The position numbers and the translations under genes were made by a program. From Dichetophora obliterata (Eukaryota; Arthropoda; Insecta; Diptera; Sciomyzidae), in NCBI GenBank assembly GCA_963920525.1, contig OY986436.1, positions 31,227,574-31,291,573 on the forward strand: 64,000 nucleotides of DNA, written 5' to 3'. The notes beneath the pieces were generated by a model. That model worked only from the letters and a program-made list of their open reading frames with translations, was not told the DNA's origin and did not search any database. Positions 35,733-45,545 of the stretch are shown here, piece by piece; position 1 is the stretch's first letter; each line of letters starts with the position of its first letter.

Positions 35733-36109
35733 TAATACCTAAATTTATATATGAAGATTGAATTAGGTTTATGAAAGGCCAACTGGACAATATGCAACCA
35801 AGAGAAGATTATAAAGAGTTTTTTCAACTGAGCGTTATTTTTTGGGTGATAATTTAGGAATTAGTTCGTAAATTAAAGTTCCGGGAGCTATTAATAGGGT
35901 TCGCTGGATAATGAAAATAATATACTCGTTAAAGATATGCATATATCAAAACCAGCTTAATTTACAGTCATGTAAAAAATTGATGCCTTGGTCGAGTTTA
36001 GTTCATTTAAGAGTGTGCATATAAAATTGGCACCTCTGTCAGTGCCCTTTTTACGCTCCACTGAATTACCTCAATTTAATTAAGCAATTAGCTTGCTACA
36101 AACGCTTAA
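35733..36109. other. No gene seen
   Basis: Non-coding spacer between the copia-like element and the open frame that follows. No repeat was recognised. Confidence 0.5.
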
Positions 36110-36580
36110 TATAACACATGCAAATGCTACGCTGAAAACTTTTTGGGGCATCAGTGGTACCTATCCGGGAAACTAGCTGCCTTAGTCTTTTTTGATGAAC
36201 GCTTAGAAACCAAAACTTTGCGTTTAATAGTAAAAAATATTAATACGCCAAATAATGAAAACGATCTTGTACAAGCAAATGTAACACAAGACATGCTGAA
36301 AAGTAAGAAAATTCAAGATTTTATTTCTAAATCCAGTCTTTCTTTTTTTCCAGCCTGCAATATTCATTTTGATTTTTTACAAACCTACTCAGAAGAATGG
36401 AAAAGCAACATAGCGTTTCAAGAACAAAGAACTTTAAAACAATTGCAAGTAGTAAATGACGTCGAAGAACGTGGTGTGACCTTGGCAAGTAGTTACATCA
36501 ATCTCACAACTTCTGAATCAGTCTTTCAAAATCTTTTACAGGGCATAGTAACATATCAACATCGAAAGGAAAATAAATAA
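36110..36580 (+). pseudogene. Fragment of an uncharacterised animal multicopy protein ('VVND-ERG' family)
   Basis: An uninterrupted frame of about 157 codons follows a stop at 36107. It has no ATG near its beginning; the first methionine in the sense of a normal start is well inside, and only TTG occurs at 36143. Visible pieces are HQWYLSGKLAALVFFDERL, IQDFISKSSLSFF, DFLQTYSEEWKSN and LKQLQVVNDVEERGVTLASS, then a helical tail ending HRKENK. The pattern 'WYL----A-L-FFDE ... VVND-ERG ... HR' resembles a family I have seen as unnamed repeated proteins in many invertebrates. I do not know its function. An AATAAA overlaps the stop region. It is probably a truncated copy left by a mobile element in the DIP intron, but the frame is still open. 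Confidence 0.55.
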
Positions 36581-37004
36581 TTTTTTATTCTAAAGTACAG
36601 GTTCTTCTTTTTTTATTTTTTTTTTGTGGATTGGGTGGTAATTTGTTGAAATATCACGTTTTTATTTTCGAATTCCTCGACTAGCTGAATATTACATCAG
36701 GTTTCCACCTTGCATGCTTTCTCTCAGCTGTTTAAAATCTCCCAGGTTTACACGTTTCATATTTTTAGAAATTTCGTTCAAAGCTTTAAGGGTTTTAACG
36801 TCAAAACGCAAAAACTAAAATTAATTTTTTTGTAATTGCTTAGAATTTTACCATATTTATGACTGGGTCATTATTTTTTAATTTAAATGGAATTTTAAAA
36901 GCTATGAAGCGTTTTCTAATAATTTTACTCAAATTTCACCAAAAAAATTCAATATATGAGACCCAAATGACATAACAATTTTCAAAAACTTCGAACTCAG
37001 TTTA
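36581..37004. other. No gene seen
   Basis: AT-rich, no recognised feature. Confidence 0.5.
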
Positions 37005-37996
37005 GTTAAATTTAGTTTAGTTTAAATTTATTATCTATAAGTTTTTACAATTTTTTTCAGACAACAGAAAATAAAATTAAGATTATTACAACAAATTAAT
37101 CAGTATAGTACAGATTAAGTGCATCCATAAATTAATTTGTAGAGTGAGAAAAATTAATACTTATTTTTGAATTCAGTAAATTAAGCTCACTTAAGCATCT
37201 ATTCATAGGTTCAAACAACAAATAGTTCGAACTACAATACTTTATTGTAAAATAATTAAATTTTCTTAAATTTTTATTAGGAACATTGAAATTAATGATG
37301 CCTAGTAAATACGAACAATCAATATTACCACAAACTATGTCATTTAAAAAAGCAAGTCTCGTTTCCAATGACACCAAATTCAACAATAAACAACGAGCTT
37401 TATATGATAGCAGTGGCTCAACAAAATTAAATGATCTTAAAGCAAATTTTAAAAATTTTTTTCAATACGCAAAATTCTCATGATATGAACAAAGTAATAT
37501 GGGTTTCATATAAAAGATGCATATTCAAGACAAGACCTTACAAAAGCCATATAAAGATTTTTCAACTTGTAGGGATCCAAAAAGTTTGCACAGTTTCTTC
37601 TTTAAAATGAATATACTGAATATGATATCGAAATTGTGTACGTTAAATGATTATTGAAAGCAAAGTTTGAGTTCAAAATTACCCCAAAATCTTTTATCTC
37701 ATCTACAAACGTAAGTTGATTATTTCCAATATAATAAGTAGATGAAAAAAACTTTTCTAGTTTTAGCAAAGGAAATGTGATAGCATTTATTAATATTAAG
37801 AAACGGGCGATTTCTCAAGCTTCAAGTATAACTGAAGTCGATAGACATCAAAACTATTACGAATGGTTTTAAAAACTTTCAAATCATCGGCGTAAAGTAA
37901 AAAATTTGAAAAAGAAAAACAAGAGCTAATGTCATTAATAAAAAAAAATTAAAAATAAAGGACCCAGTATGCCTCCTTGTGGAACGCCCGAAGTTG

Positions 37997-40237
37997 CCAT
38001 ATACGGACATCACTACATGATAAAAGACCAAAAAAAAGACCCCTGTTTCCCAGTTTTGCCCAAAGTCCGCCAGGTTTTTTTATGGGCCCCCAAAGATGTG
38101 GGGCCTCGGTGTCATTTTTGCAAAAAAATTATCATTTTCTCAAGCTCATATCTTGCAAATCGTTCGGAATTTTGATTTACTCTCTGTGGCAAAGTTGTAG
38201 CTCTTGTCATAAAGAACAAAAATTGTGAACATATAAAATAAAACTTCATCTTCAAGGTCAAAATCGCAAAAAACTTTAAAAAATTCAATTTTTTTTACCT
38301 TTTTTCCCCTGTTCAGGTCCATAGGTCGCAAACAGTTCAAAATTCAAGGAAATAATCAACAACAAAAATGAACCTAAGATCTTAATAAACAACTTTTTTG
38401 AATATATGAACTTCCTAGGAATGGTTCTTAATATCGTTTAGGTAGCGCTACGGTAGCCGCAAAAGTGAAAAATTTCCCGAAAATTTTTTAATTTTTTTTG
38501 TTTTTTCTTAACTTCAACATTGAGATACTATAAAGCCTTCTCCCGTAATGAAAAGGCATATTGCAGGTTTCATTGTTATACTATTACTAATTTTATTAAT
38601 CTTAGTTTTTAAGTGGTATGGGTTGACATTTAGAGTTTGGCTTGTAACAAAGAGTAGTAGCATCGATATTTAGTAATAATGATTCAGTGTTGTAGGGATT
38701 AGTAGTCTCAGCAGGGATGTCACTACAATACTATGCTATCTATTACAAAAATTATAAAAAAAAATATTCGTATTATGTTTACAATGTTGATGGCCCTGGA
38801 CTTGCAAATCGCACTCTCTTAAGTTGTGGATCCAAATCTGACTCTGATTCAGAACTTATGGTGTCCACAGGCACGTTAATTCTTCAGTTTTTTCTTCTTC
38901 AGATACTTCATTAACATCATATAGAGTGAAATTGTCAGTAGCCAATGTTGTGGGCGAACTATGCTGTAGCACTTTCACTTTCTTTACTTTCACTTTATAA
39001 CTTTCACCGCTGAGCTCTCGTTGACGTCGCGCTGTGTAATGCCTCGATGTGAGCATCGTGTCGATTTTATATTGTGTGCTGCGTCCCTTGTTGCGTGTGC
39101 TGAGCTTACTGCATTGCCTGTGCTGTTGCGGTCGGTGCGTGATCGCGTGATACCTAAGCGCTACCTAAACGGTGTTAATCCTTGGACAAACCCATGGTTC
39201 TGGCCAAGCATATTTAATTTTTGAGCGTTAATTAAACATACAAGACATTAAACATGACAAGAGCTACAATGTGAATTCAATGCAGATGTTTTCTTCCAGG
39301 TAGTTTTTTGATAGAAGTTTTTTTGATTTCAAGCTGGTTGTTTTTATGTAAATTCAATGCAGATGTTTACTTCCAGGTAGTTGTTTTACAGTTTGGGCAC
39401 GGGAACTCACCCACCAGCTTGAGAGTTTTTGTTAGAATGCACTTACTATCAGTGAGGGTACAGTGCACTCACACACTCGGCCTCCTGACTGACAATTATT
39501 TACGTTCCAAGTTTTGAAATTAACTTTTTTTTTTTAAGAAATCGCTTTTTTTTACACTTCAATTGTATTTTTTACTAGGGATGTTTTTTGAGAAAACCAG
39601 ATTTTTATTAAAAAAGTGAGGTAAAAAAATCTTTTTTTTTAATTTGCTCAAATGAGTTAATAAAAATTAACATATATATACAGATTTATAGCGTTTTCAA
39701 AGGTCTTCTCAACGATACCCATCTTAAACATATCGGATAAGAAATGGGTGAGATATAAGCGATTATATACTCAAGCTATAAAGGCCTATATCTCGAGAAG
39801 TTAGATCGGCCTCCTTAAAAAAACTTTGGGGTCTTCATCAGCGCTGTAAGTCCTACCAGGCCAGAGAAAATTGGCGCATTTTTTATAAAGTAAATTTGTT
39901 CGTAAAAGCGGAAAATAAAAAAAAAACGCTTTTTGGGCCATTTTTCGCTCATTTTTTAAAGTTTTTTGCAATTTTGACCTTGAAGATGAAGTTTTATTTT
40001 ATATGTTCACAATTTTTGTTCTTTATGACAAGAGCTACAACTTTGCCACAGAGAGTAAATCAAAATTCCGAACGGTTTGCAAGATATGAGCTTGAGAAAA
40101 TGATCATTTTTTTGCAAAAATGACACCGAGGCCCCACATTTTTGGGGGCCCATAAAAAAACCTGGAGGACTTTGGGCAAAACTGGGAGATAGGTGTCTTT
40201 TTTTGGTCTTTTATCACGTAGTGGTGTCCGTATATGG
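37997..40237. mobile_element. 2.24-kb foldback element with ~290-bp near-identical arms
   Basis: The left arm (37997-38285) begins CCATATACGGACATCACTAC and the right arm (39950-40237) ends with the inverse, GTAGTGGTGTCCGTATATGG. The arms agree over long blocks such as TTTGCAAGATATGAGCTTGA and AGAGTAAATCAAAATTCCGA. The middle (38286-39949) has no transposase but does have a coding-like stretch at 38780-39056. No target duplication is visible, since the flanks are GAAGTTG and TTATTTT. This fits the loss of host LINE sequence at the junction. Confidence 0.85.
38780..39056 (-). pseudogene. Short coding-like sequence inside the foldback element
   Basis: An ATG at 39056 (minus strand) opens a 66-codon frame that is rich in Lys/Val (SYKVKVKKVKVLQ) and then acidic (NEVSEEEKTEEL). 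Around 38870 a one-base shift would continue into another frame reading PVDTISSESESDLDPQLKRV and ending SPGPSTL plus stop. Mixed acidic-serine and basic patches and a clean terminal stop look like the tail of a nuclear protein, but I recognise no family. It could be the remnant of the element's own gene or a captured host exon. It could also be chance, since the first frame is short. Confidence 0.35.
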
Positions 40238-41450
40238 TTATTTTTTTCGTGTTGCACTGTGTAAGCTATGTGATACCTTATCGAATGCCTTTGAGAAGTC
40301 GGTGTATGTATGTAGTATCGACTTGAAAACCATCAGCAAATGAAGACAAACAAGAATTTGTAAATACGGCCAAATTCGTCGTTGTTGACCGTCCACTATC
40401 AAAACCATGCTGTGACGGGGATATAACATATCATAAAGCATAATTTAGTTTAACCTCAATAATATTTTCAAAAAGCTTAGCCGTATTGGACATTTTCAAT
40501 ATTGGCCGATAATTTGTGACATAATTTTTGACGCATTTTTTAAAAATAAATGCAGATAATCCATCAATATCTGATTACATTGATATTTTAATACTCTCTA
40601 TACCTTCAATAACCTCTTGTTCTAACAGAGAAAACGCACCTATATTAATAGTGCTATCATATTTAATTGTAGATAAAGCATCATGACGATCAAGTTCATT
40701 GTCAACTTTGTAATTGGATTTAAAGAATTCAGCAAACAGATTGGCAGAATCCTGGATATTATTAGAAATTTTAAAATTAAAGTCGAAAGAAAAAACGAGC
40801 TATTATTTTTCGCCTGAGCAAAACGCCAAAAAACCTTAAGATTGGATTTGATATTTTGCTCGATAGAAAGAATATGCTGTTTGTATAAAAATTTGTTCAA
40901 AAAATCAAATTCACGTGCAAAATATAAGTATTTGTATTGATGCAAAGCACTTTTCGTATCCTTGTAAAGAATATAAAATTTGTTTCTTTGATTTTTCAAT
41001 CTTTTTTTAGGCAAGTACGGAATATTTTGTTTGAGAATACTATTGATTGTTTCTTTAAAATTTTTGAAACAGGCTCCTTCCTGTATCTTTGGTGTCAAAT
41101 GAACCTATTCAATCAACGCGATTGATCAAATAAAAATAATTAATTACATCAAAGTTACACAAATTAAAATTATATTTTAAATCGGCGTCTAGGGCTGCAA
41201 GTTTAATAAATTCAAAAAAATGCAATGTCACATCTAGAGGTTCATGATGGACGCTTGGAGGCGATATTGGAAATGCGCAAATATCGATAGAAAATTTAAC
41301 GTTTTCAGTTACAAAAATCAGATCAAGAATCCTATAGAGTCTGTTCACGAAATGATTTAGATCAACACTCATGAAAGCATCTATTAAATATTTTTCATTG
41401 TCACAGTTCACGTTAGCTGAGGTCAAATAAATATCATTTGACACAAAAGA

Positions 41451-41894
41451 CGAGCTTAAATTACAAAGATTACTTTTAGGTTAAGCGATCGAAATTTTCC
41501 ATTCTTCTTTTGGTTTTCCACGGGCATTAAGACAAGTTCGACCCTGGTGGTTTTGAAATAGCCTAAAAAGGGCGCACCTTAAAGTTGGATTTCCATAAAG
41601 TTAGTTTAAAAAGCAAATCAAAGTAATTTGGAGATACTCCCAGTTTAAAGTTAATATATTTCAAACTATCCATGTCAACGTCATTTATGTACATTGAAGT
41701 ACAGTTTGGACATTTGTCTTTCGAAATAACGACTCAAAGACTTTGAAAATACCATCTAATATTGGTATTGGTTATTGACCAACTAATAGTTGAAATTCGA
41801 AGAATCTCTGAAAAACCTGATTTTTAGATAAAAACAGAATTAGCGTGGATACATCAAACAGAATAAAAAAAATCTGAAAAAATTTTAAAGGTTC
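41451..41894. other. No gene seen; possible 5' remainder of the LINE
   Basis: Upstream of the endonuclease remnant I cannot find further LINE motifs. The sequence is AT-rich and undetermined. Confidence 0.45.
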
Positions 41895-43001
41895 AGCAAC
41901 TATCAGGGTGCGGAAAAATTCGTTCGCAATTGATTAAAATACAATCTTATCGTTCGCTTTTTGCTGTGTGTGAGAATTTTTCAAACGAAAAATTTAAAAG
42001 TAGACGAACGTTCCCAATCGAAAAAGGAACGCTCTGCTTGCGTCGTTTTTTTTTATCACTGATAAATTTGTGAGCTTTGTATTTTTACGAACGAATTTTT
42101 CACACAACAACAAAAAGCAACAAACGTTCGTTTGGAATTATTCATTAAAAATGAGCGTTTGAAGAAAAAATTCACGGACGTTCGTTTGTACGTGGAGTTA
42201 TTAGACAAAATATAAGTTTGTTGTAGTATTTTTGTACACTTGCTGACATGAAAAGGTGAAACCCAAATACACATGTGAACTGTACATGCATATGAGGATA
42301 AATAATGTTTTAATGCTTTTGAATAAGGTAAATAAACTTGATATGCCCAATCAAATGAAAAAAGATGGTTTGTTATGATTGGTGTTATATGATTAGATTG
42401 CATGATAGGTACAGTACAATGGTTGATATATGTAATGGATATGGTATAAGTGGTATGGTTTGAAGATAATGGTATAATGGATAATGGTATGATGGTAATT
42501 TTGTTAGTGTTAAGTAAAGTAGAATCGCGGGAAAATTAATTCGCACAAAGGTTTATTATCGTCAAATAATTCAAATAACGCATCGTTCCCTTAATTCGTA
42601 TTTCTACCACGTAATTGTAGTAATTTGAAGCGTTTTGAGTTGTTTTAAGGTATTGTGGTGTTTTGTAGTAATTTGAGGTATTTTGTGGTGTTTTGACGTA
42701 TTTTTTTACCCACGTGAGAGATTTTTCTCACAAAATAACATGAGAATTACAATCTTTGAAAAATACCATAAGTGCTGTTAATCGTGCTTTTCTGGTAACA
42801 TAGGAGGTGACGGGACATAACCCCAAGGTACATAATCCCAAACTACAAATTGTTCCGTTTAAAAAGAAGACATAGTCCCAAAAATTGTATCTAGTAATAT
42901 TACCGCTTAATAAGCGATCATAATACCAAATGGGGATTCAGACCGCTTGGGACTATGTCCGCTTTTGAAAGGTCATAATCTCGAGTGGTTCTAACATATA
43001 A

Positions 43002-43162
43002 TAGAGCAGTTCACGATCTTGTTGCATCGCTGCAAATGCAAAATAAAAAGCTTTTACAAAAACAAAAAGCATATGCTGCAAAAGCTTTTCAATGCTTTTT
43101 GTTTTTGTAAAAGCGGTTAATTTTGCATTTGCAACGATGCAACAAGATCGTGAACTGCCCTA
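43002..43162. mobile_element. Hairpin MITE (~160 bp) nested in the long-TIR element
   Basis: The left arm reads GCAGTTCACGATCTTGTTGC and on through TGCAAATGCAAAA and GCTTTTACAAAAACAAAAAG. The right arm (to 43162) is its inverse over almost the whole length. Ends are TAGAGCAG / inverse TAGGGCAG. Nearly the entire element can fold into one ~70-bp stem. Confidence 0.85.
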
Positions 43163-43419
43163 CTATATCTGTGTCGATATGCAATAACGCCTTAAGTCTG
43201 ATTTCAAAGTTTAGATAAATCTTGCTTTAAATTTTTCAATCGCCATATAAGTTAAATGGAAGTGTCTTTTGTTTTTGTGTCATAACTTTCGCTTTGGTCA
43301 TGCTAGAAGCAATAGATGTTGTGCGTTTGTAATGCATATGCATAGAACACAGCTACATCAATAACTGAGATCTGTCGTAAGTTGAATTAAGCTATTATTG
43401 CTTATCGACACAGATATGA
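43163..43419. mobile_element. Second small MITE abutting the hairpin MITE
   Basis: ATATCTGTGTCGATATGCAA near the left end pairs with TTGCTTATCGACACAGATAT at the right end (43398-43417). The arms are about 32 bp and the whole is ~257 bp. It has no coding capacity. Confidence 0.75.
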
Positions 43420-43884
43420 CAAAATTATTCGTCCTTGTACGGAATGGTAATAACAACATCTACAAGGTGAAATCAATTTCTTTATGGTGTTTTTAATGAT
43501 AAAATAATTTGCCCTTGTATGGAAAAATGTTAATTCAACAGCAACAGCGCTCGATGATACGCATCCGTAACAAATTTTTTTTGCGAACTTATTTTCGGAA
43601 ACGAACGTTCCTGAATTTTTCTTTGAACGATTAATTTTTATGAAAAATAAAAACGAACGTTCGTTGCTTGTTCTTTTTTTGTGAAAAATTCGATCGAAAA
43701 AATTTTAGACTGACAAATTTTTCAGAGATAAAAAATACGACGCCAGCAGAGAGTTCCCAATTCGTTCGTGATAATTTGCGAGAACAATTTTATATGAGGA
43801 GAACGATAATTGAGAACAATCGTATTTTAAACGTTCTCCGCACCCTAGCAACTATGTAATTAAAAAAAAAATATTCTTTTGGTA

Positions 43885-44042
43885 TACCCTATTCTAAAGA
43901 AAAAATTTTGCTTTTGTGAGATATTTTAGTCCGACGAATGAGGCCAAAAAGGTTTAGTTATTAGTGCCGAAAATGAACTTTACTATCCGAAAAAGTTCAT
44001 ATAAGAACAAAAAAAAGATCATTTTGGCTCACTGAGTAGTAT
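43885..44042. repeat. Dispersed repeat, inverted copy of 24590-24757
   Basis: TTAGTCCGACGAATGAGGCC and the surrounding ~155 bases match the 24590-24757 segment in reverse, with ~25% mismatches by eye. The family is unknown. Confidence 0.6.
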
Positions 44043-45080
44043 TTATAAATACGCTAAATTAAAAGTATAGAACTTGACAGGAACAGTTATTTTAAGACTG
44101 TTCAGTCTTATGATTGCAAATAATTCGGTAAAATAATTTACTAGAAATTAGTATTATAGCAAAGGTTTACTTGCAATTTCTCACGAAAACAATCTCTAAC
44201 TTCATCTCTCCCACACAAACTGGAACATAATCCGAAAAGTTATCTGTATTTTATATGCAGGACTTGCACAACTGTATAAGACACATAATGATTTTTTACC
44301 CATGAAAAGATACTTAATTTTCACTCTGTCCAGGTAAATATTTCTTTCAATTTGTTGGAGAAGCAAACTTTTTTCTGTTATCAACAAAAAGTATTCTTCC
44401 AAACTTCACTTAATAATCATTTATTTCATGCGTGCGTATCCTCTTAGATATTATTTGCCTAAATATCGAACGAGTGCACACTGCTCACAGATATCGTTAA
44501 CCAAAAAGTTATGTCGTTAGGTAAAGGTAGCAAAATAACAGTCAACATTTTTCGAAGCCCGAAGATAGCTAACGATGGCATAAAGAAGTTTGTTTTAAAT
44601 TAAGCACAGCATAGAATTAAATGTGTAGGTATCTATTTATTACACCTAAAAGATGACTTCAAGTTTTTTTTTTCTCACACATATGAGCGCATGCCAACCA
44701 ATGAGACAAAAAAAAATGCTTGTAAGCACGCAAGGTAGAGGACATAAAAATATAATAAAACGAATACAAAAAAAAAAAAAAAAATAACCCAAATATAGTG
44801 CTAATAAAGTCGATGAAGTTGGACGAACACATTAACACACGCTTATTTACCGCATTCACACCAGCCCAAATGCAGACAAAGCAGTTTATTATATTTTGAT
44901 TGAGTGTAAATTGCTTTGTTGATAGGTGTGTACAAGGTTGCCGTTCATCGGGTGCGTTGCAAATTTATTGCATAGAAAGGACGAATTTGCATGCAATGAA
45001 ATTTTATTATACTAAACATATAAAAAAAAATAAAGAAAATAATAAATTAAGGCATAGTTTTAGGTTTTGGGGTAAACTGA
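44043..45080. other. No gene seen; intron next to the DIP exon
   Basis: AT-rich with an A-run at about 44770-44783. No recognised features before the DIP splice donor at 45081-45086. Confidence 0.5.
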
Positions 45081-45086
45081 ACTCAC

Positions 45087-45184
45087 CTTATAAGTCTGTA
45101 AATTATCGACTACACACTGCAGAACCGCTTCACGTCCCACTGGTATTGTAACATTTTGCAAAGGTTCTCCAAACTTTGGTAAAT
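45087..45184 (-). CDS. Dpr-interacting protein (DIP) family exon: first half of Ig domain 1
   Basis: A 98-nt minus-strand exon between an acceptor (TATATTTTTAG above 45184) and a perfect donor GTGAGT (45081-45086). The frame enters after one base of a split codon and gives LPKFGEPLQNVTIPVGREAV followed by LQCVVDNLQTYK, ending in phase 0. This is the start of the membrane-distal Ig domain of DIP proteins: the FGEP-QNVT strand A, the GR-A turn and the B-strand Cys of LQC. It joins in phase to the 23909-24116 exon, which supplies the matching Trp and second Cys. The sequon NVT is a probable N-glycosylation site. The signal-peptide exon should lie further upstream, beyond 64000 or unrecognised. 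The reading frame is intact and the splice sites are consensus, so the gene is presumably functional. Confidence 0.93.
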
Positions 45185-45545
45185 CTAAAAATATAAATTT
45201 ATAACTCATTATTATAATTTATATTTATTTGTTAAAGCAGCTTATTTTCAAAGAAGCACAAAATTGTGATATGAAATGTCATCCTTTGAAAAATAATGTA
45301 TGCTCTTTGATTTTATGTTTGTACTTTTTTATAAGACTTATTTTCTATATTATTAGTATAAGATCGTAGGCAGTTTACTATACTGTTTGCTAAGCCAGTG
45401 ACTATTTGAATTTACCTTATAGTAACTTCAAATGCAACACTGGTCCTTTCAGCAGACTGTCAATATATGTACTACTGTCAAATTTTTAGCAAATTGCGTC
45501 ATTAAGTTAGTGTCTGACAGCTATGAAAAGCTGAGAAATTTGTGA
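45185..45545. other. No gene seen; start of the upstream DIP intron
   Basis: Non-coding. The last ~60 bases may already belong to the untranslated 5' part of the mariner that follows. Confidence 0.5.

Larger units (their letters stand above)
37005..41450 (-). pseudogene. Jockey-like LINE on the minus strand, split by a foldback element
   Basis: Reading the minus strand from right to left, 41109-41444 encodes the end of an AP-endonuclease (RILDLIFVTENVKFSI, then SPPSVHHEPL). 40640-41098 encodes the linker before the reverse transcriptase. 40250-40440 reaches YTDFSKAFDKVSHS in the palm. The frame is then lost in the foldback element (37997-40237). It resumes at 37975 with GVPQGGILGPLF, then LLYADDLKVF near 37870, IKDFGVILNSNFAFNNH near 37680, and a C-terminal tail at 37132-37386. 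The minus-strand 3' end near 37005 is AATAAATTTAAACTAAAC. There are numerous stops. Roughly 50-60 residues between the two palm motifs are missing at the junction, so the insertion was accompanied by a deletion or later rearrangement. Confidence 0.78.
41904..43846. mobile_element. 1.94-kb long-TIR element with 9-bp target duplication and nested MITEs
   Basis: The element starts CAGGGTGCGGA and ends TCCGCACCCT. AGCAACTAT is present on both sides (41895-41903 and 43847-43855). The arms are ~290 bp and diverged, sharing GAACGTTCG words and TTTTTCACA. Long arms with a 9-bp duplication fit Foldback or Mutator-like elements. If the last A is counted in the element, the duplication is 8 bp and hAT is possible. 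The interior holds tandem ATGGTAT repeats (42421-42500), ~30-bp repeats with TGTGGTGTTTT (42600-42710), a GACATAGTCCCA/TGGGACTATGTC pair (42865-42960) and two MITEs. No transposase was seen. Confidence 0.82.
24117..45086 (-). other. DIP intron of ~20.97 kb between the two Ig1 exons
   Basis: The intron begins GTGAGTTCAG (minus strand, at 45086) and ends at the acceptor above 24116. Its content is almost entirely mobile DNA: a truncated LINE, a copia-type element, a LINE split by a foldback element, and a long-TIR element with nested MITEs, all described separately. No alternative exon was recognised inside it. Confidence 0.88.

Noticed and set aside
37969..38228. Plus-strand frames beginning MPPCGTPEVAIY and similar minus-strand frame at 40060-40257
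   Set aside because: The similarity of the two translations comes from the inverted arms of the foldback element, not from a duplicated gene; the left frame also runs over the LINE junction.
42421..42710. ATGGTAT and TGTGGTGTTTT repeats as a regulatory array
   Set aside because: They are simple tandem repeats inside the long-TIR element with no sign of function.
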